Assembly: GCA_934102255.1 (NCBI GenBank)
Contig: CAKOSN010000034.1
Location: 1 to 20,008 of the forward strand
Length of the DNA: 20,008 nt
DNA from: an uncultured Bacilli bacterium
Lineage (GTDB): Bacteria; Bacillota_I; Bacilli_A; RF39; UBA660
Direction: 5' to 3'
Below the pieces are notes generated by a model. The model was not told the origin of the DNA. It worked only from the letters and a program-made list of their open reading frames with translations, and did not search any database. This document shows, piece by piece, positions 1 to 7,552 of the stretch (position 1 is the stretch's first letter; each line of letters starts with the position of its first letter). The position numbers were made by a program, and so were the translations under genes.

Positions 1-66
1 TACTAAATTTTCTCTAGCATTCCAACCAAAATAAGAAGTTTCATTAAGAACCATTCTATTAGCCAT
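1..66 (-). CDS. fucO: Lactaldehyde reductase / iron-dependent alcohol dehydrogenase, N-terminus only
   Basis: Only the first 22 codons are in the window; the gene runs off the left edge. The peptide begins MANRMVLNETSYFGWNA, which closely resembles the start of FucO (MANRMILNETAWFG in E. coli), the NAD-linked, iron-dependent enzyme that interconverts lactaldehyde and 1,2-propanediol. The ATG at 66-64 follows a perfect AGGAGG ribosome binding site at about 73-78, and a promoter-like extended -10 lies at 90-98. The gene is separated from mfd by 220 bases of AT-rich DNA and probably has its own promoter, so it is not obviously part of the mfd operon. No catalytic residues can be checked because the rest is missing; another group III alcohol dehydrogenase is the main alternative. 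Confidence 0.72.
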   Translation of the reverse strand, partial: MANRMVLNETSYFGWNARENLV

Positions 67-89
67 ATCTTACCTCCTATTATGATTTA

Positions 90-120
90 ATTTTACCATA
101 AAAATTAAAAAGAAACACAA
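90..120 (-). promoter_or_regulatory. Candidate promoter of the fucO-like gene
   Basis: On the minus strand a TAAAAT -10 (90-95) is preceded by an extended TG (97-98). A weak TTGTGT lies at 115-120 with a long 19-bp spacer. Transcription would start about 80-85, just ahead of the AGGAGG. The rest of the 79-289 gap is almost pure A/T with no gene, and I see no GC-bearing terminator hairpin after mfd. Confidence 0.4.
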
Positions 121-289
121 AAGTTATGCAAAAAAGTTTCTAATATGTAAAAAAATGTCTATATTAAATTTAGTTAATCATAAACCATTATTTTAAGTTA
201 ACCTATTTAATATAAACACTTTAATTTAATATAATTCTAAAATATTAATAATTTATATATTTATAATTTAAAAATTAAAATCATTTTTT

Positions 290-3200
290 CTATTTAGCAT
301 CATTAATATTTGCTTCCGTTATTTCTTCTTTACTTACTTCATCTTTTATTAAATTTAATATATCAACTAGATAATAAACAAAATGTTTTGGCAAATTACT
401 TATTGGTAAAGTAATATAAACATTATTCAACATAGACCTAAATTGTATCTTAGGGCAAATATTATAAATTTGCATAAATAATTTATCAAACTTAAGTTTC
501 TTCGTAAGATTTGCTGGAATTTCTAATTCAACAATTTTATTATTTTGAACAACTCTTTCTATATGTAAAGATAAAGCTAGTTTTTCAAACCATTCTTCGT
601 ACATATAAATCTTAATTTGTTCATTAATTTTACCAAAACGGTCTTCTAATTCCTTTTGGATTTCCATTAATTTATCAAAACTATCAATTTCATTAATTTT
701 TTGATGAATTTCAATTTTTAATGACTCATCTGATACATAAGAATCACTAATGTGCGTATCTACATCAATTAAAGAATTATTAGATTTATCTTCGATTGGC
801 TCTTCACCATTTAAACGTTTAACTTCATCATCAACCATTTTCATGTATAAATCAAGACCAACGGCATCAACAAACCCAGCTTGGTCGCTTCCTAGTATAT
901 CACCAGCACCACGTAAAGACAAATCACGCATAGCAATTCGGTAACCGCTACCTAATTCAGTAAATTCTTTGATAGCTTCCAAACGTTTAACGGCAATTTC
1001 ATTTAACATCTTATCTTTACTATACATAAGATATGCATAAGCAATTTTTGAACTTCTACCAACACGTCCTCTAATCTGATATAACTGACTTAATCCAAAA
1101 CGGTCTGCATCATAAATTATTAACGTGTTAGCATTTGATATATCAATTCCTGTTTCAATAATTGTCGTACATAGTAAAATATCATACTTATGGTCGATAA
1201 AATCTTGCATAACATCTTCCATTTGTGATTTATTCATTCTACCATGAGCAATTACTATTCTAGCTTCTGGTACTAAACGCTCTAGTTCATCTTTCTTACT
1301 TTCAATACTATCAATTCTATTATAAAGTACAAAAATTTGCCCATTACGCCCTAATTCTTTATAAATAGCATCCTTAACTACCATATCTTGTTCTTTTATA
1401 ACATAAGTTTGAACTGGATATCTATTTACTGGGGCGGTATCAATAATCGATAAATCTCTTAAACCAGACATTGCCATTTTTAAAGTTCTAGGAATTGGGG
1501 TTGCTGAAAGTGTTAATACATTAACATCATTTTTATATTTTTTAATTTTTTCTTTATGAGTTACCCCAAATCTTTGCTCTTCATCAACTACAAGTAATCC
1601 TAAATTCTTATAACCAACATCATCACTTAACAAACGATGTGTTCCAAAAACTATATCTATAGTTCCTTTTTTTAAACCATCTATTATTCTTTCTGCTTCT
1701 TTTTTCGTTGTAAAACGATTTAATAAAGCAATCTCAACTGGAAAATTTTTAAATCTTTGTAATGCATTTTCGTATTGTTGATTACTTAAAATTGTAGTTG
1801 GACATAAATAAGCTACTTGAAAACCGTTAATGGCCGTCATAAACATAGCTCGAAAAGCTACTTCGGTTTTCCCAAATCCTACATCACCACACAACAAACG
1901 GTCCATTGGCACTTTATTTTCTAAATCTTTCTTCACATCAAGAAATGCTTTCTGCTGATCGATTGTAGGTTCATATTTAAAATCAGCATCAAACATAACA
2001 ATTATTGGATCATCTTTAAACACTGGACCCGCTACTTTACTACGAGCAGCATATAATTTGATTAACTCTAAGGAAATATCATGAATCTTCTTTTGTAAAG
2101 CTTTTTTCGTTTTAGCCCAAGCTGTACCATTTAACTTACTTAAAACCGGTGCCACACCATCTTTTGAAGAGTACTTAAATATTGTACTAATTTTTTCAAC
2201 TGGAACATAAATTTTATCATTATCAGCGTATATTATTTGTAAATAATCTTTAACTACACCATTCTTAGTTAAAGAAATAACGCCTTGATACTGTCCTATT
2301 CCGTGAATTGTATGAACAACATAGTCTCCAACTTGTAATTGGTCAAATCCTTTTATCTTTTTACCGATTTTGTAACTATTCTTGTATTTAATTTCGCGAT
2401 TATTTATTTTCTCTATATCATACTCGCCAATAATAACGTATTTATCAAATTCAAAACCATTATTTATCTTCTTGTTTAAAATATTTACTCTTTCAACAAA
2501 CAAGTGTTCTTCATCAACTACTCTAGTCACATGAAACATTTCTTTAATAAAATCAATTTCTGCTCTTCTAGATAAACAAAAAATTACTGTCTTTTTATCT
2601 TCTAATTTTTTATTTACAAATTCGCGTAATAATTGAAAATTAGAATTAAAATTATCTAAAGTATTACTCTGATAAACTATTGCACTATTTCTATTATTAA
2701 CGAATTTATTAAGAAATATAACATTCTTTATATTAATATCTTCTAATTTAAACATTAAATCTTTATCGGTATCGTTTTCTTTTTTATAAGCTAAGATTTC
2801 CTCAGATAATTTTTCATATCCTAAATCTATTCCTTCCTTATCTATTTCAAATACCATTGGTGTATCCAAATAATCTAATATTGAACTCTTTACCGATGTT
2901 GCAATTTCTTGATAAGGAAGACAAGTTATTTCCTTTACTTCTTTAATAGACATCTGAGTATTTTCATCAAAGAAACGAATAGATTCTATCTCATTTCCAA
3001 AAAATTCTATTCTAATTGGATGTTCTTGTTCTATCAAAAACAAATCGATAACATATCCTCTAACTGCATATTCTCCAGTAGAAGTAACTAATGTATCTCT
3101 TTTATACCCAAAAGAATCTAAAACTTCTAAGATTTTATCTCGATTAATAGACATACCAGTTTGTAATTTAAATTCTAACTTATTAGCAGCCTTATAATCA

Positions 3201-3541
3201 GGAAGATATCTTAATAATCCCATTAAATTAGTTACAACTATTTTATGATTATTTTCTTTTAAAACATTAATAGTTTCTAACCTTTTTATTTTTAGTTCAG
3301 GAGAAATGGCAAGTGCTACTGAAGCCACAAAATCATCCATAGGAAACAAAAGACAATCGTCTGTATAAGTTGATATTGAATCAAAATATTTATTAGCTTC
3401 ATATAAAGTATTAGTTAAAATTAAAATACTTTTATCAGTTTTTTGAAAATAATTAAAAATGCAAAAAATGTTCAACTCAGGAGTTAAACCAACTATTTCG
3501 CTTTCATTTTGATATTTAAAATAATTATTTAAAAATTCCAT
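290..3541 (-). CDS. mfd: Transcription-repair coupling factor Mfd
   Basis: This 1083-residue DNA translocase removes RNA polymerase stalled at template lesions and recruits UvrA for nucleotide excision repair. The N-terminal UvrB-homology module covers about residues 1-310. The RNA polymerase-interacting domain is near 400-455 (LQVGDYVVHTIHGIGQYQG). The RecG-like motor has Walker A GDVGFGKT at 552-559, the DEEQ box at 653-656, SAT at 679-681 and the motif VI stretch QIRGRVGR at 822-829. A C-terminal autoinhibitory domain follows. It is slightly shorter than the 1150-1180 residues usual in Bacillus. The ATG is set by AGGG seven bases upstream, and pth ends only 13 bases before it, so the two are co-transcribed, as in Bacillus. 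Confidence 0.97.
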   Translation of the reverse strand: MEFLNNYFKYQNESEIVGLTPELNIFCIFNYFQKTDKSILILTNTLYEANKYFDSISTYTDDCLLFPMDDFVASVALAISPELKIKRLETINVLKENNHKIVVTNLMGLLRYLPDYKAANKLEFKLQTGMSINRDKILEVLDSFGYKRDTLVTSTGEYAVRGYVIDLFLIEQEHPIRIEFFGNEIESIRFFDENTQMSIKEVKEITCLPYQEIATSVKSSILDYLDTPMVFEIDKEGIDLGYEKLSEEILAYKKENDTDKDLMFKLEDINIKNVIFLNKFVNNRNSAIVYQSNTLDNFNSNFQLLREFVNKKLEDKKTVIFCLSRRAEIDFIKEMFHVTRVVDEEHLFVERVNILNKKINNGFEFDKYVIIGEYDIEKINNREIKYKNSYKIGKKIKGFDQLQVGDYVVHTIHGIGQYQGVISLTKNGVVKDYLQIIYADNDKIYVPVEKISTIFKYSSKDGVAPVLSKLNGTAWAKTKKALQKKIHDISLELIKLYAARSKVAGPVFKDDPIIVMFDADFKYEPTIDQQKAFLDVKKDLENKVPMDRLLCGDVGFGKTEVAFRAMFMTAINGFQVAYLCPTTILSNQQYENALQRFKNFPVEIALLNRFTTKKEAERIIDGLKKGTIDIVFGTHRLLSDDVGYKNLGLLVVDEEQRFGVTHKEKIKKYKNDVNVLTLSATPIPRTLKMAMSGLRDLSIIDTAPVNRYPVQTYVIKEQDMVVKDAIYKELGRNGQIFVLYNRIDSIESKKDELERLVPEARIVIAHGRMNKSQMEDVMQDFIDHKYDILLCTTIIETGIDISNANTLIIYDADRFGLSQLYQIRGRVGRSSKIAYAYLMYSKDKMLNEIAVKRLEAIKEFTELGSGYRIAMRDLSLRGAGDILGSDQAGFVDAVGLDLYMKMVDDEVKRLNGEEPIEDKSNNSLIDVDTHISDSYVSDESLKIEIHQKINEIDSFDKLMEIQKELEDRFGKINEQIKIYMYEEWFEKLALSLHIERVVQNNKIVELEIPANLTKKLKFDKLFMQIYNICPKIQFRSMLNNVYITLPISNLPKHFVYYLVDILNLIKDEVSKEEITEANINDAK

Positions 3542-3554
3542 AATAATACCCTAT

Positions 3555-4106
3555 CTATCTTCGGTTATAGTTTGCCATACAATAATTAATATCTTGAGAA
3601 ATAAAATCATTTATAATATTATTAAATATTTGTGTTTTATTTTCAAATAATTTTAAGTCATCCTTATTAAAATGCCCTAGTACATAATCTTTTGTATCAA
3701 CACTACGGTTGTGAGCAATACCAATTTTTAATCTTGGAATTTTTTGAGTTCCCAAACTATTTATTATTGATTTAATACCATTATGACCCCCAGCTGAACT
3801 ATCATATTTTAAACGATACTGCATATATGGTAAATCTAAATCATCTTGAATTATTAAAACATCATCAATATTAATATCAAAATATTTAACATACTTAACA
3901 ACACAATCTCCAGAAAGATTCATATATGTAAGCGGTTTTAAAAAAATAACTTTTTCGCCATTTACATTTTGTTGACAGTACATTCCATTAAATTTTTCTT
4001 TCCACAAATTATTTCCCGGGAAATAATTTAATACCATAAAACCAATATTATGTCTTGTATTTTCATATTCTTTACCAGGATTACCTAATCCAACAATTAA
4101 TTTCAT
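3555..4106 (-). CDS. pth: Peptidyl-tRNA hydrolase
   Basis: Pth (183 aa) cleaves peptidyl-tRNA released by ribosome drop-off, recycling tRNA in the cytoplasm. Visible family motifs are the N-terminal GLGNPG (Asn9), the TRHNIGF motif with catalytic His19, KPLTYMNLSG, QDDLDLP (catalytic Asp) and AGGHNGIKS. The start has AAGGAG eight bases upstream and lies 12 bases after yabB. Residues 27-33 (NYFPGNN) replace a variable segment between LGNPG...TRHN and the conserved WKEKF. These residues are encoded by a perfect 24-bp palindrome matching the Noc binding sequence (see separate entry), so part of this protein's sequence appears shaped by a DNA site rather than by enzyme function. Confidence 0.97.
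   Translation of the reverse strand: MKLIVGLGNPGKEYENTRHNIGFMVLNYFPGNNLWKEKFNGMYCQQNVNGEKVIFLKPLTYMNLSGDCVVKYVKYFDINIDDVLIIQDDLDLPYMQYRLKYDSSAGGHNGIKSIINSLGTQKIPRLKIGIAHNRSVDTKDYVLGHFNKDDLKLFENKTQIFNNIINDFISQDINYCMANYNRR
4006..4029. promoter_or_regulatory. Noc-type palindrome (NBS) inside pth
   Basis: This is a perfect 24-bp inverted repeat centred at 4017/4018 with core ATTTCCCGGGAAAT, identical to the B. subtilis Noc binding sequence as I know it. It is read in pth as NYFPGNN. The DnaA-box position seen at the two sister sites is degenerate here: CTTTCCACA at 3998-4006, two mismatches, shifted by one base, and explained by the conserved WKEK codons. Confidence 0.8.
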
Positions 4107-4118
4107 TTCTACTACTCC

Positions 4119-4823
4119 TTACTTAAAAATATTTTTATAAGTATTTCTATTTGAAATATTAAGCGGCGGATTAATTATTACACCGTCTGCGCCATTTTTA
4201 GTTGCCTTTATTAAAACCATAACAGCAGGTTTCTCAAAACTAGAGTAAACCAACTGTATTTTTTTTATGCTAAATTTATATTTATTTAAAATATTTATTA
4301 TTTCCATTAATCGCTCAGGACGATGTACTAAGTATAAAGGTGCTCTATTTTTTAATAAATATTTTGCGGTCATAACAATTTGTTCTAAGTTAGTGGCAAT
4401 TTCATGACGTGCGATTCTCTTACCTTCATCATCATTTAAATATGAACCTTCATTAATTTTAAAATATGGAGGATTACAAGTTATAGCATCTACAGTTTCA
4501 GGTAAAATATACTCTAAAGCTGTACTTAAATTATCATTAATTATTTTAATCTGATTTTCTAAATTATTCAACAAGACAGAATTGTAAGCAAGTGTTGAAA
4601 CTTGTTTTTGTATTTCAAAACCAATTATTTGACTTTTATACTTAGTAGATAAAATTAAAGGTACAGCAGCATTGCCAGTACAAAAATCAACGATTAAATT
4701 ACTGTTCCACCTTATATCTACAAATTCTGCCAAAAGAATACTATCGATAGAAAACTTAAACAAATTTTTAGCTTGGTATATTTTCATACCATAATCATAT
4801 AAATCATTCTTTTCTATTTCCAT
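4119..4823 (-). CDS. yabB: YabB/TrmN6-type SAM-dependent adenine-N6 methyltransferase
   Basis: This is a class I methyltransferase of about 234 aa. It has the SAM-binding motif I VDFCTGNAAVPLIL (about 45-58) and the N6-adenine signature NPPY (117-120). It belongs to the family of TrmN6/YfiC, which methylates A37 of tRNA-Val; the exact substrate here is not proven. A longer reading frame starts at a TTG (4832), but AAGG at 4833-4836 lies nine bases before the ATG at 4823, so that ATG is preferred. The start overlaps the end of yaaT by 20 bases, implying translational coupling. In B. subtilis yabB is also near yaaT and holB, although yabA and rsmI, usually adjacent, are absent here. Confidence 0.9.
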   Translation of the reverse strand: MEIEKNDLYDYGMKIYQAKNLFKFSIDSILLAEFVDIRWNSNLIVDFCTGNAAVPLILSTKYKSQIIGFEIQKQVSTLAYNSVLLNNLENQIKIINDNLSTALEYILPETVDAITCNPPYFKINEGSYLNDDEGKRIARHEIATNLEQIVMTAKYLLKNRAPLYLVHRPERLMEIINILNKYKFSIKKIQLVYSSFEKPAVMVLIKATKNGADGVIINPPLNISNRNTYKNIFK

Positions 4824-5592
4824 TGTCTGCAACCTTAATCTCTTTTAATTCGTTATTTATATTAACTGTATATTTTAAATTTAAAACATCTTCACTTACT
4901 ACTTTGCCAGTTCCATGTTCTGTTTCAACCATTTTTCCAACTTCTGGAAGCTGTTTGCGACATTCAGTATAATTATCATTTTCATAAGTTAAACAGCACA
5001 TTAAACGACCACAAGCCCCATTTATCTTTGAAGGATTTAAAGCTAAACCTTGATTTTTAGCCATATTCATACTAATTGAATCTAGTTTATCTAAAAAACT
5101 AGTACAACACAAACGGCGACCACATGGGCCGATTCCGTCAATTAATTTAGCTTTATCACGAGCTCCTATTTGTCTTAATTCTACTCTTAACTTATATTTC
5201 CCAGCGATAGCTTTGGCAAGTTCACGAAAATCAACTCTTTCATCAGCTACAAACTGATATAATAAATGCTTATTATCTAAAGTTACATCTGCATTAACAA
5301 AATTCATATTTAACTTTAACTTGGATGCTTCTTGTTTTGCAAATTTTAACATGTCTTCACTTAATCGTAAATTTTTCAAATAATTATTATAATCTTTTTT
5401 ATTTGCTTTCCTTATTATATATATATCATTTATTTCAATGTTATTTTTATTACTTATCGCATTAATTCTTCCATACTGTTCACCACGACTAGTCTTAACT
5501 ACAACATTATCATTAACAAAATATTTCCCAGAATTAGACAAAGCATTAATAGTTTTTTTATCTTCAACTAATATTTGATAAATTTCATTCAT
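4804..5592 (-). CDS. yaaT: PSP1-domain protein YaaT (RicT)
   Basis: A 262-residue PSP1-domain protein. In B. subtilis YaaT (RicT) forms a complex with YlbF and YmcA that carries iron-sulfur clusters and affects RNase Y-dependent mRNA processing, competence, sporulation and biofilm formation. Diagnostic cysteines are present in two blocks: GPCGRRLCC (Cys157, 162, 163) and GACGRLMCC (Cys194, 199, 200). The ATG overlaps the holB stop by 8 bases and is preceded by GAGG inside holB, so the two are probably translationally coupled. The position directly after holB is conserved in Bacillus. The partner genes ylbF and ymcA are not in this window. Confidence 0.95.
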   Translation of the reverse strand: MNEIYQILVEDKKTINALSNSGKYFVNDNVVVKTSRGEQYGRINAISNKNNIEINDIYIIRKANKKDYNNYLKNLRLSEDMLKFAKQEASKLKLNMNFVNADVTLDNKHLLYQFVADERVDFRELAKAIAGKYKLRVELRQIGARDKAKLIDGIGPCGRRLCCTSFLDKLDSISMNMAKNQGLALNPSKINGACGRLMCCLTYENDNYTECRKQLPEVGKMVETEHGTGKVVSEDVLNLKYTVNINNELKEIKVADNGNRKE

Positions 5593-6403
5593 TTAACTTC
5601 CTCATCTCTATCACAAAATAATCCAGCAATAGTTCTAAATTTACGTTTTGTTTTATCATTACCAATACTTTACGAACAATTTCTATTTGCAAAGTATATT
5701 TTTTTAATTTTTTATCCACAGAATTATTTCCCGGGAAATAATTTGCTTTTATTTTTTCCATTAATTGATGTAAAATTTCTATAAATAAATTATTTATTTC
5801 TTGTCTTGTTGTCAAAGTATTTAAAATTAACGTTTTATTCAATAAAAATGAGTCGTTATTTTCTATTTGTTCTAAATATTCAGTTGCTATTAAACTAATT
5901 TTTTCATCACTCTTACTTTTATCGTCATATATAAATTTTATATTCTGACAACGACTTATAATAGTATCCAACATTTTTTCTTTATTATTAGTTACTAAAA
6001 AACCAATAATGTGGTCTGTAGGTTCCTCCAAAAATTTAAGTATACTATTTGCTGAGGAAGCATTCATTAATTCAGCATTCATAACAACATAAGCATTATA
6101 TTTTGAATAAACGGGTTTCATACTATATTTATCTTGTAATTCTTGTAATTGATTCTTTTTAATACTCATACCATCTGGTTCAATAATAGTTAGACTTGGT
6201 AAATTATTTAAATCAATTAATTTGCATAAATTACATTTAGTACAATTTTCACTATAATTTTCTGGACAATTAATGTATTTAATAAATAACTTAATATCAT
6301 TTAAACATAAATCTAAATTATTAGTTTCAATTAAAAAAGCGTGAGATAGTCTTCCAATCTCATATTTATCAATTAAACTTTGTATCATTTTTAAACTACT
6401 CAT
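5585..6403 (-). CDS. holB: DNA polymerase III delta-prime subunit
   Basis: HolB (272 aa) is the inactive AAA+ clamp-loader subunit that works with DnaX and delta to load the DnaN clamp. It lacks a Walker A motif, as is normal for delta-prime. It keeps the four-cysteine zinc module (Cys46, 54, 57, 60) and the SRC arginine-finger motif (150-152) after the NSILKFLEEP helix. GGAG lies seven bases before the ATG. Residues 221-227 (NYFPGNN) followed by SVDK, in the C-terminal domain, are encoded by a Noc-type palindrome fused to a DnaA box. The tmk and yaaQ genes, usually just upstream in Bacillus, are missing; a bofA-like gene takes that place. Confidence 0.95.
   Translation of the reverse strand: MSSLKMIQSLIDKYEIGRLSHAFLIETNNLDLCLNDIKLFIKYINCPENYSENCTKCNLCKLIDLNNLPSLTIIEPDGMSIKKNQLQELQDKYSMKPVYSKYNAYVVMNAELMNASSANSILKFLEEPTDHIIGFLVTNNKEKMLDTIISRCQNIKFIYDDKSKSDEKISLIATEYLEQIENNDSFLLNKTLILNTLTTRQEINNLFIEILHQLMEKIKANYFPGNNSVDKKLKKYTLQIEIVRKVLVMIKQNVNLELLLDYFVIEMRKLNE
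5712..5743. promoter_or_regulatory. Composite DnaA box + Noc-type palindrome inside holB
   Basis: A perfect DnaA box TTATCCACA (5712-5720) is followed after one base by a perfect 22-bp palindrome (5722-5743) with core ATTTCCCGGGAAAT. The distance from box end to palindrome centre is 12.5 bp, identical to the dnaX site. The segment is read in holB as NYFPGNN-SVDK on the minus strand. Confidence 0.8.
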
Positions 6404-6420
6404 ACTTCATCTCCATACTA

Positions 6421-6606
6421 TTATATTACAAAAAATTTTATTATTATTAAAGATATAATTCCAAAAGCTCCTAAAAAATAGGTTATCATTAAGTTAATAT
6501 AATTAATAGGGATAATTATTCCTACATATTTTAACATAGTGTTTAATCCAAATAATAATAAAAAAGAAAAAATTAACTTTTTTAACACTTTAATAAAGTT
6601 ACGCAT
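6421..6606 (-). CDS. BofA-like small membrane protein
   Basis: A 61-residue hydrophobic protein with two predicted membrane segments (about 8-31 and 37-60). The C-terminal half, GIIIPINYINLMITYFLGAF, then GIISLIIIKFFVI, aligns with the end of B. subtilis BofA (GIHVPINLVTTAISGILGIP, then GIAALVVIKQFII). BofA inhibits the SpoIVFB protease that processes pro-sigma-K. The location downstream of recR matches recR-yaaL-bofA in Bacillus. TTG and GTG starts exist upstream (6618, 6615), but GGTGAT (complementary to the 16S tail) stands just before the ATG at 6606. Small BofA-family proteins also occur in organisms not known to sporulate, so the gene alone does not show that this one makes spores. Confidence 0.78.
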   Translation of the reverse strand: MRNFIKVLKKLIFSFLLLFGLNTMLKYVGIIIPINYINLMITYFLGAFGIISLIIIKFFVI

Positions 6607-6644
6607 TAAAATCACCAATTCAATATATGATATATAATTAAACT

Positions 6645-7247
6645 TTATGTAATGTTTTTTCTTTCGCTCAAAGCATTTAACAAAGTTAATTCATCTAAAT
6701 AATCAATATCTACGCCCATAGGAATACCATAAGATAAACGAGATATTTTAACATTAGGATATTTTTCTAATATTTTCTTTAAATAAAGGGTTGTTGTTTC
6801 TCCTTCAATAGAAGGCTTTAAAGCAATAATCAATTCTACCTCAGGCATATTTTTAATTCTTTCTATTAACTCATATATATTAATATCCTCCGGTCCAATA
6901 TCATCTATAGGAGAAATCAAGCCATTTAATACATGATATTTCCCATTAAATTTTCCTGTTTTTTCAAAAGCAAAAACACCTTTATAATCCTCTAAAACAC
7001 ATATTACATTATCTTCTCTAGCTTCACTCGAGCAAATTGGACAAATTTCTAATTCGGTTAAGCAACCACATTTTGGGCATGGATGTAATTTTAATTTTGC
7101 ATTACACATTGCATCTGCAAAAGCACTAACATCATCAGTATTAATGTCTAAAAGTGCTAAAGCCATACGCTCCGCACTTTTTTCACCAATACCTGGTAAT
7201 TTCTTAAAATATTCAATTAAATCCATTAATACTTTTGGATATATCAT
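6645..7247 (-). CDS. recR: Recombination mediator RecR
   Basis: RecR (200 aa, usual length) forms a ring clamp that, with RecO and/or RecF, helps RecA displace SSB on gapped DNA. Features in order are the helix-hairpin-helix LPGIGEKSAERMAL (17-30), a zinc finger (Cys57, 60, 69, 72) and a Toprim domain beginning VICVLEDYKG (about 81-90). A Walker-like C-terminal tail closes the protein. Its ATG overlaps the ybaB stop by one base (TAATG), a classic coupled junction. The dnaX-ybaB-recR order is strongly conserved across bacteria. Confidence 0.97.
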   Translation of the reverse strand: MIYPKVLMDLIEYFKKLPGIGEKSAERMALALLDINTDDVSAFADAMCNAKLKLHPCPKCGCLTELEICPICSSEAREDNVICVLEDYKGVFAFEKTGKFNGKYHVLNGLISPIDDIGPEDINIYELIERIKNMPEVELIIALKPSIEGETTTLYLKKILEKYPNVKISRLSYGIPMGVDIDYLDELTLLNALSERKNIT

Positions 7248-7540
7248 TAGAATAAACCATTAAACATACTGCCATATTGTCCCATTGCACTTTCCATAGC
7301 AGCATCAACTTGTTCCATAGCTTTATTTGTTGCAATTACTATCATGTCTTGTAAAATTTCTAAATCATCAGCAGCAACATTAGAAGAAAACTCTACTTTT
7401 TGTAATTCTTTTTTACCATTTACAGTAACTGTTACTAGTTCACTTGAACCAACAAAAGTTTTCTTTTCAACTTCTTCTTTCTTTTTCATAATATCTCTTT
7501 GCATTCTTTGGGCTTGTGCCATTAAATTTTGCATATTCAT
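7247..7540 (-). CDS. ybaB: YbaB/EbfC nucleoid-associated protein
   Basis: A 97-residue DNA-binding dimer of the YbaB/EbfC family, which binds DNA with little sequence preference and sits between dnaX and recR in most bacteria. The N-terminal stretch MQNLMAQAQRMQRDIMKKKEE forms the long helix typical of the family. The centre has the conserved VTVNGKKELQKVEFS strand region, and the C-terminus ends in a Met/Gly-rich tail. AAGGAG lies eight bases ahead of the start. It is 12 bases downstream of dnaX and overlaps recR by one base. B. subtilis calls it yaaK. Confidence 0.95.
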   Translation of the reverse strand: MNMQNLMAQAQRMQRDIMKKKEEVEKKTFVGSSELVTVTVNGKKELQKVEFSSNVAADDLEILQDMIVIATNKAMEQVDAAMESAMGQYGSMFNGLF

Positions 7541-7552
7541 AATAAAATCTCC

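Noticed and set aside
79..289. Small gene or terminator between fucO and mfd
   Set aside because: No ORF with a ribosome site and no GC-bearing hairpin; only weak A/T symmetry as expected from base composition.
3998..4006. DnaA box next to the pth palindrome
   Set aside because: CTTTCCACA has two mismatches, is shifted by one base relative to the other two elements, and is explained by codons for conserved WKEK residues.
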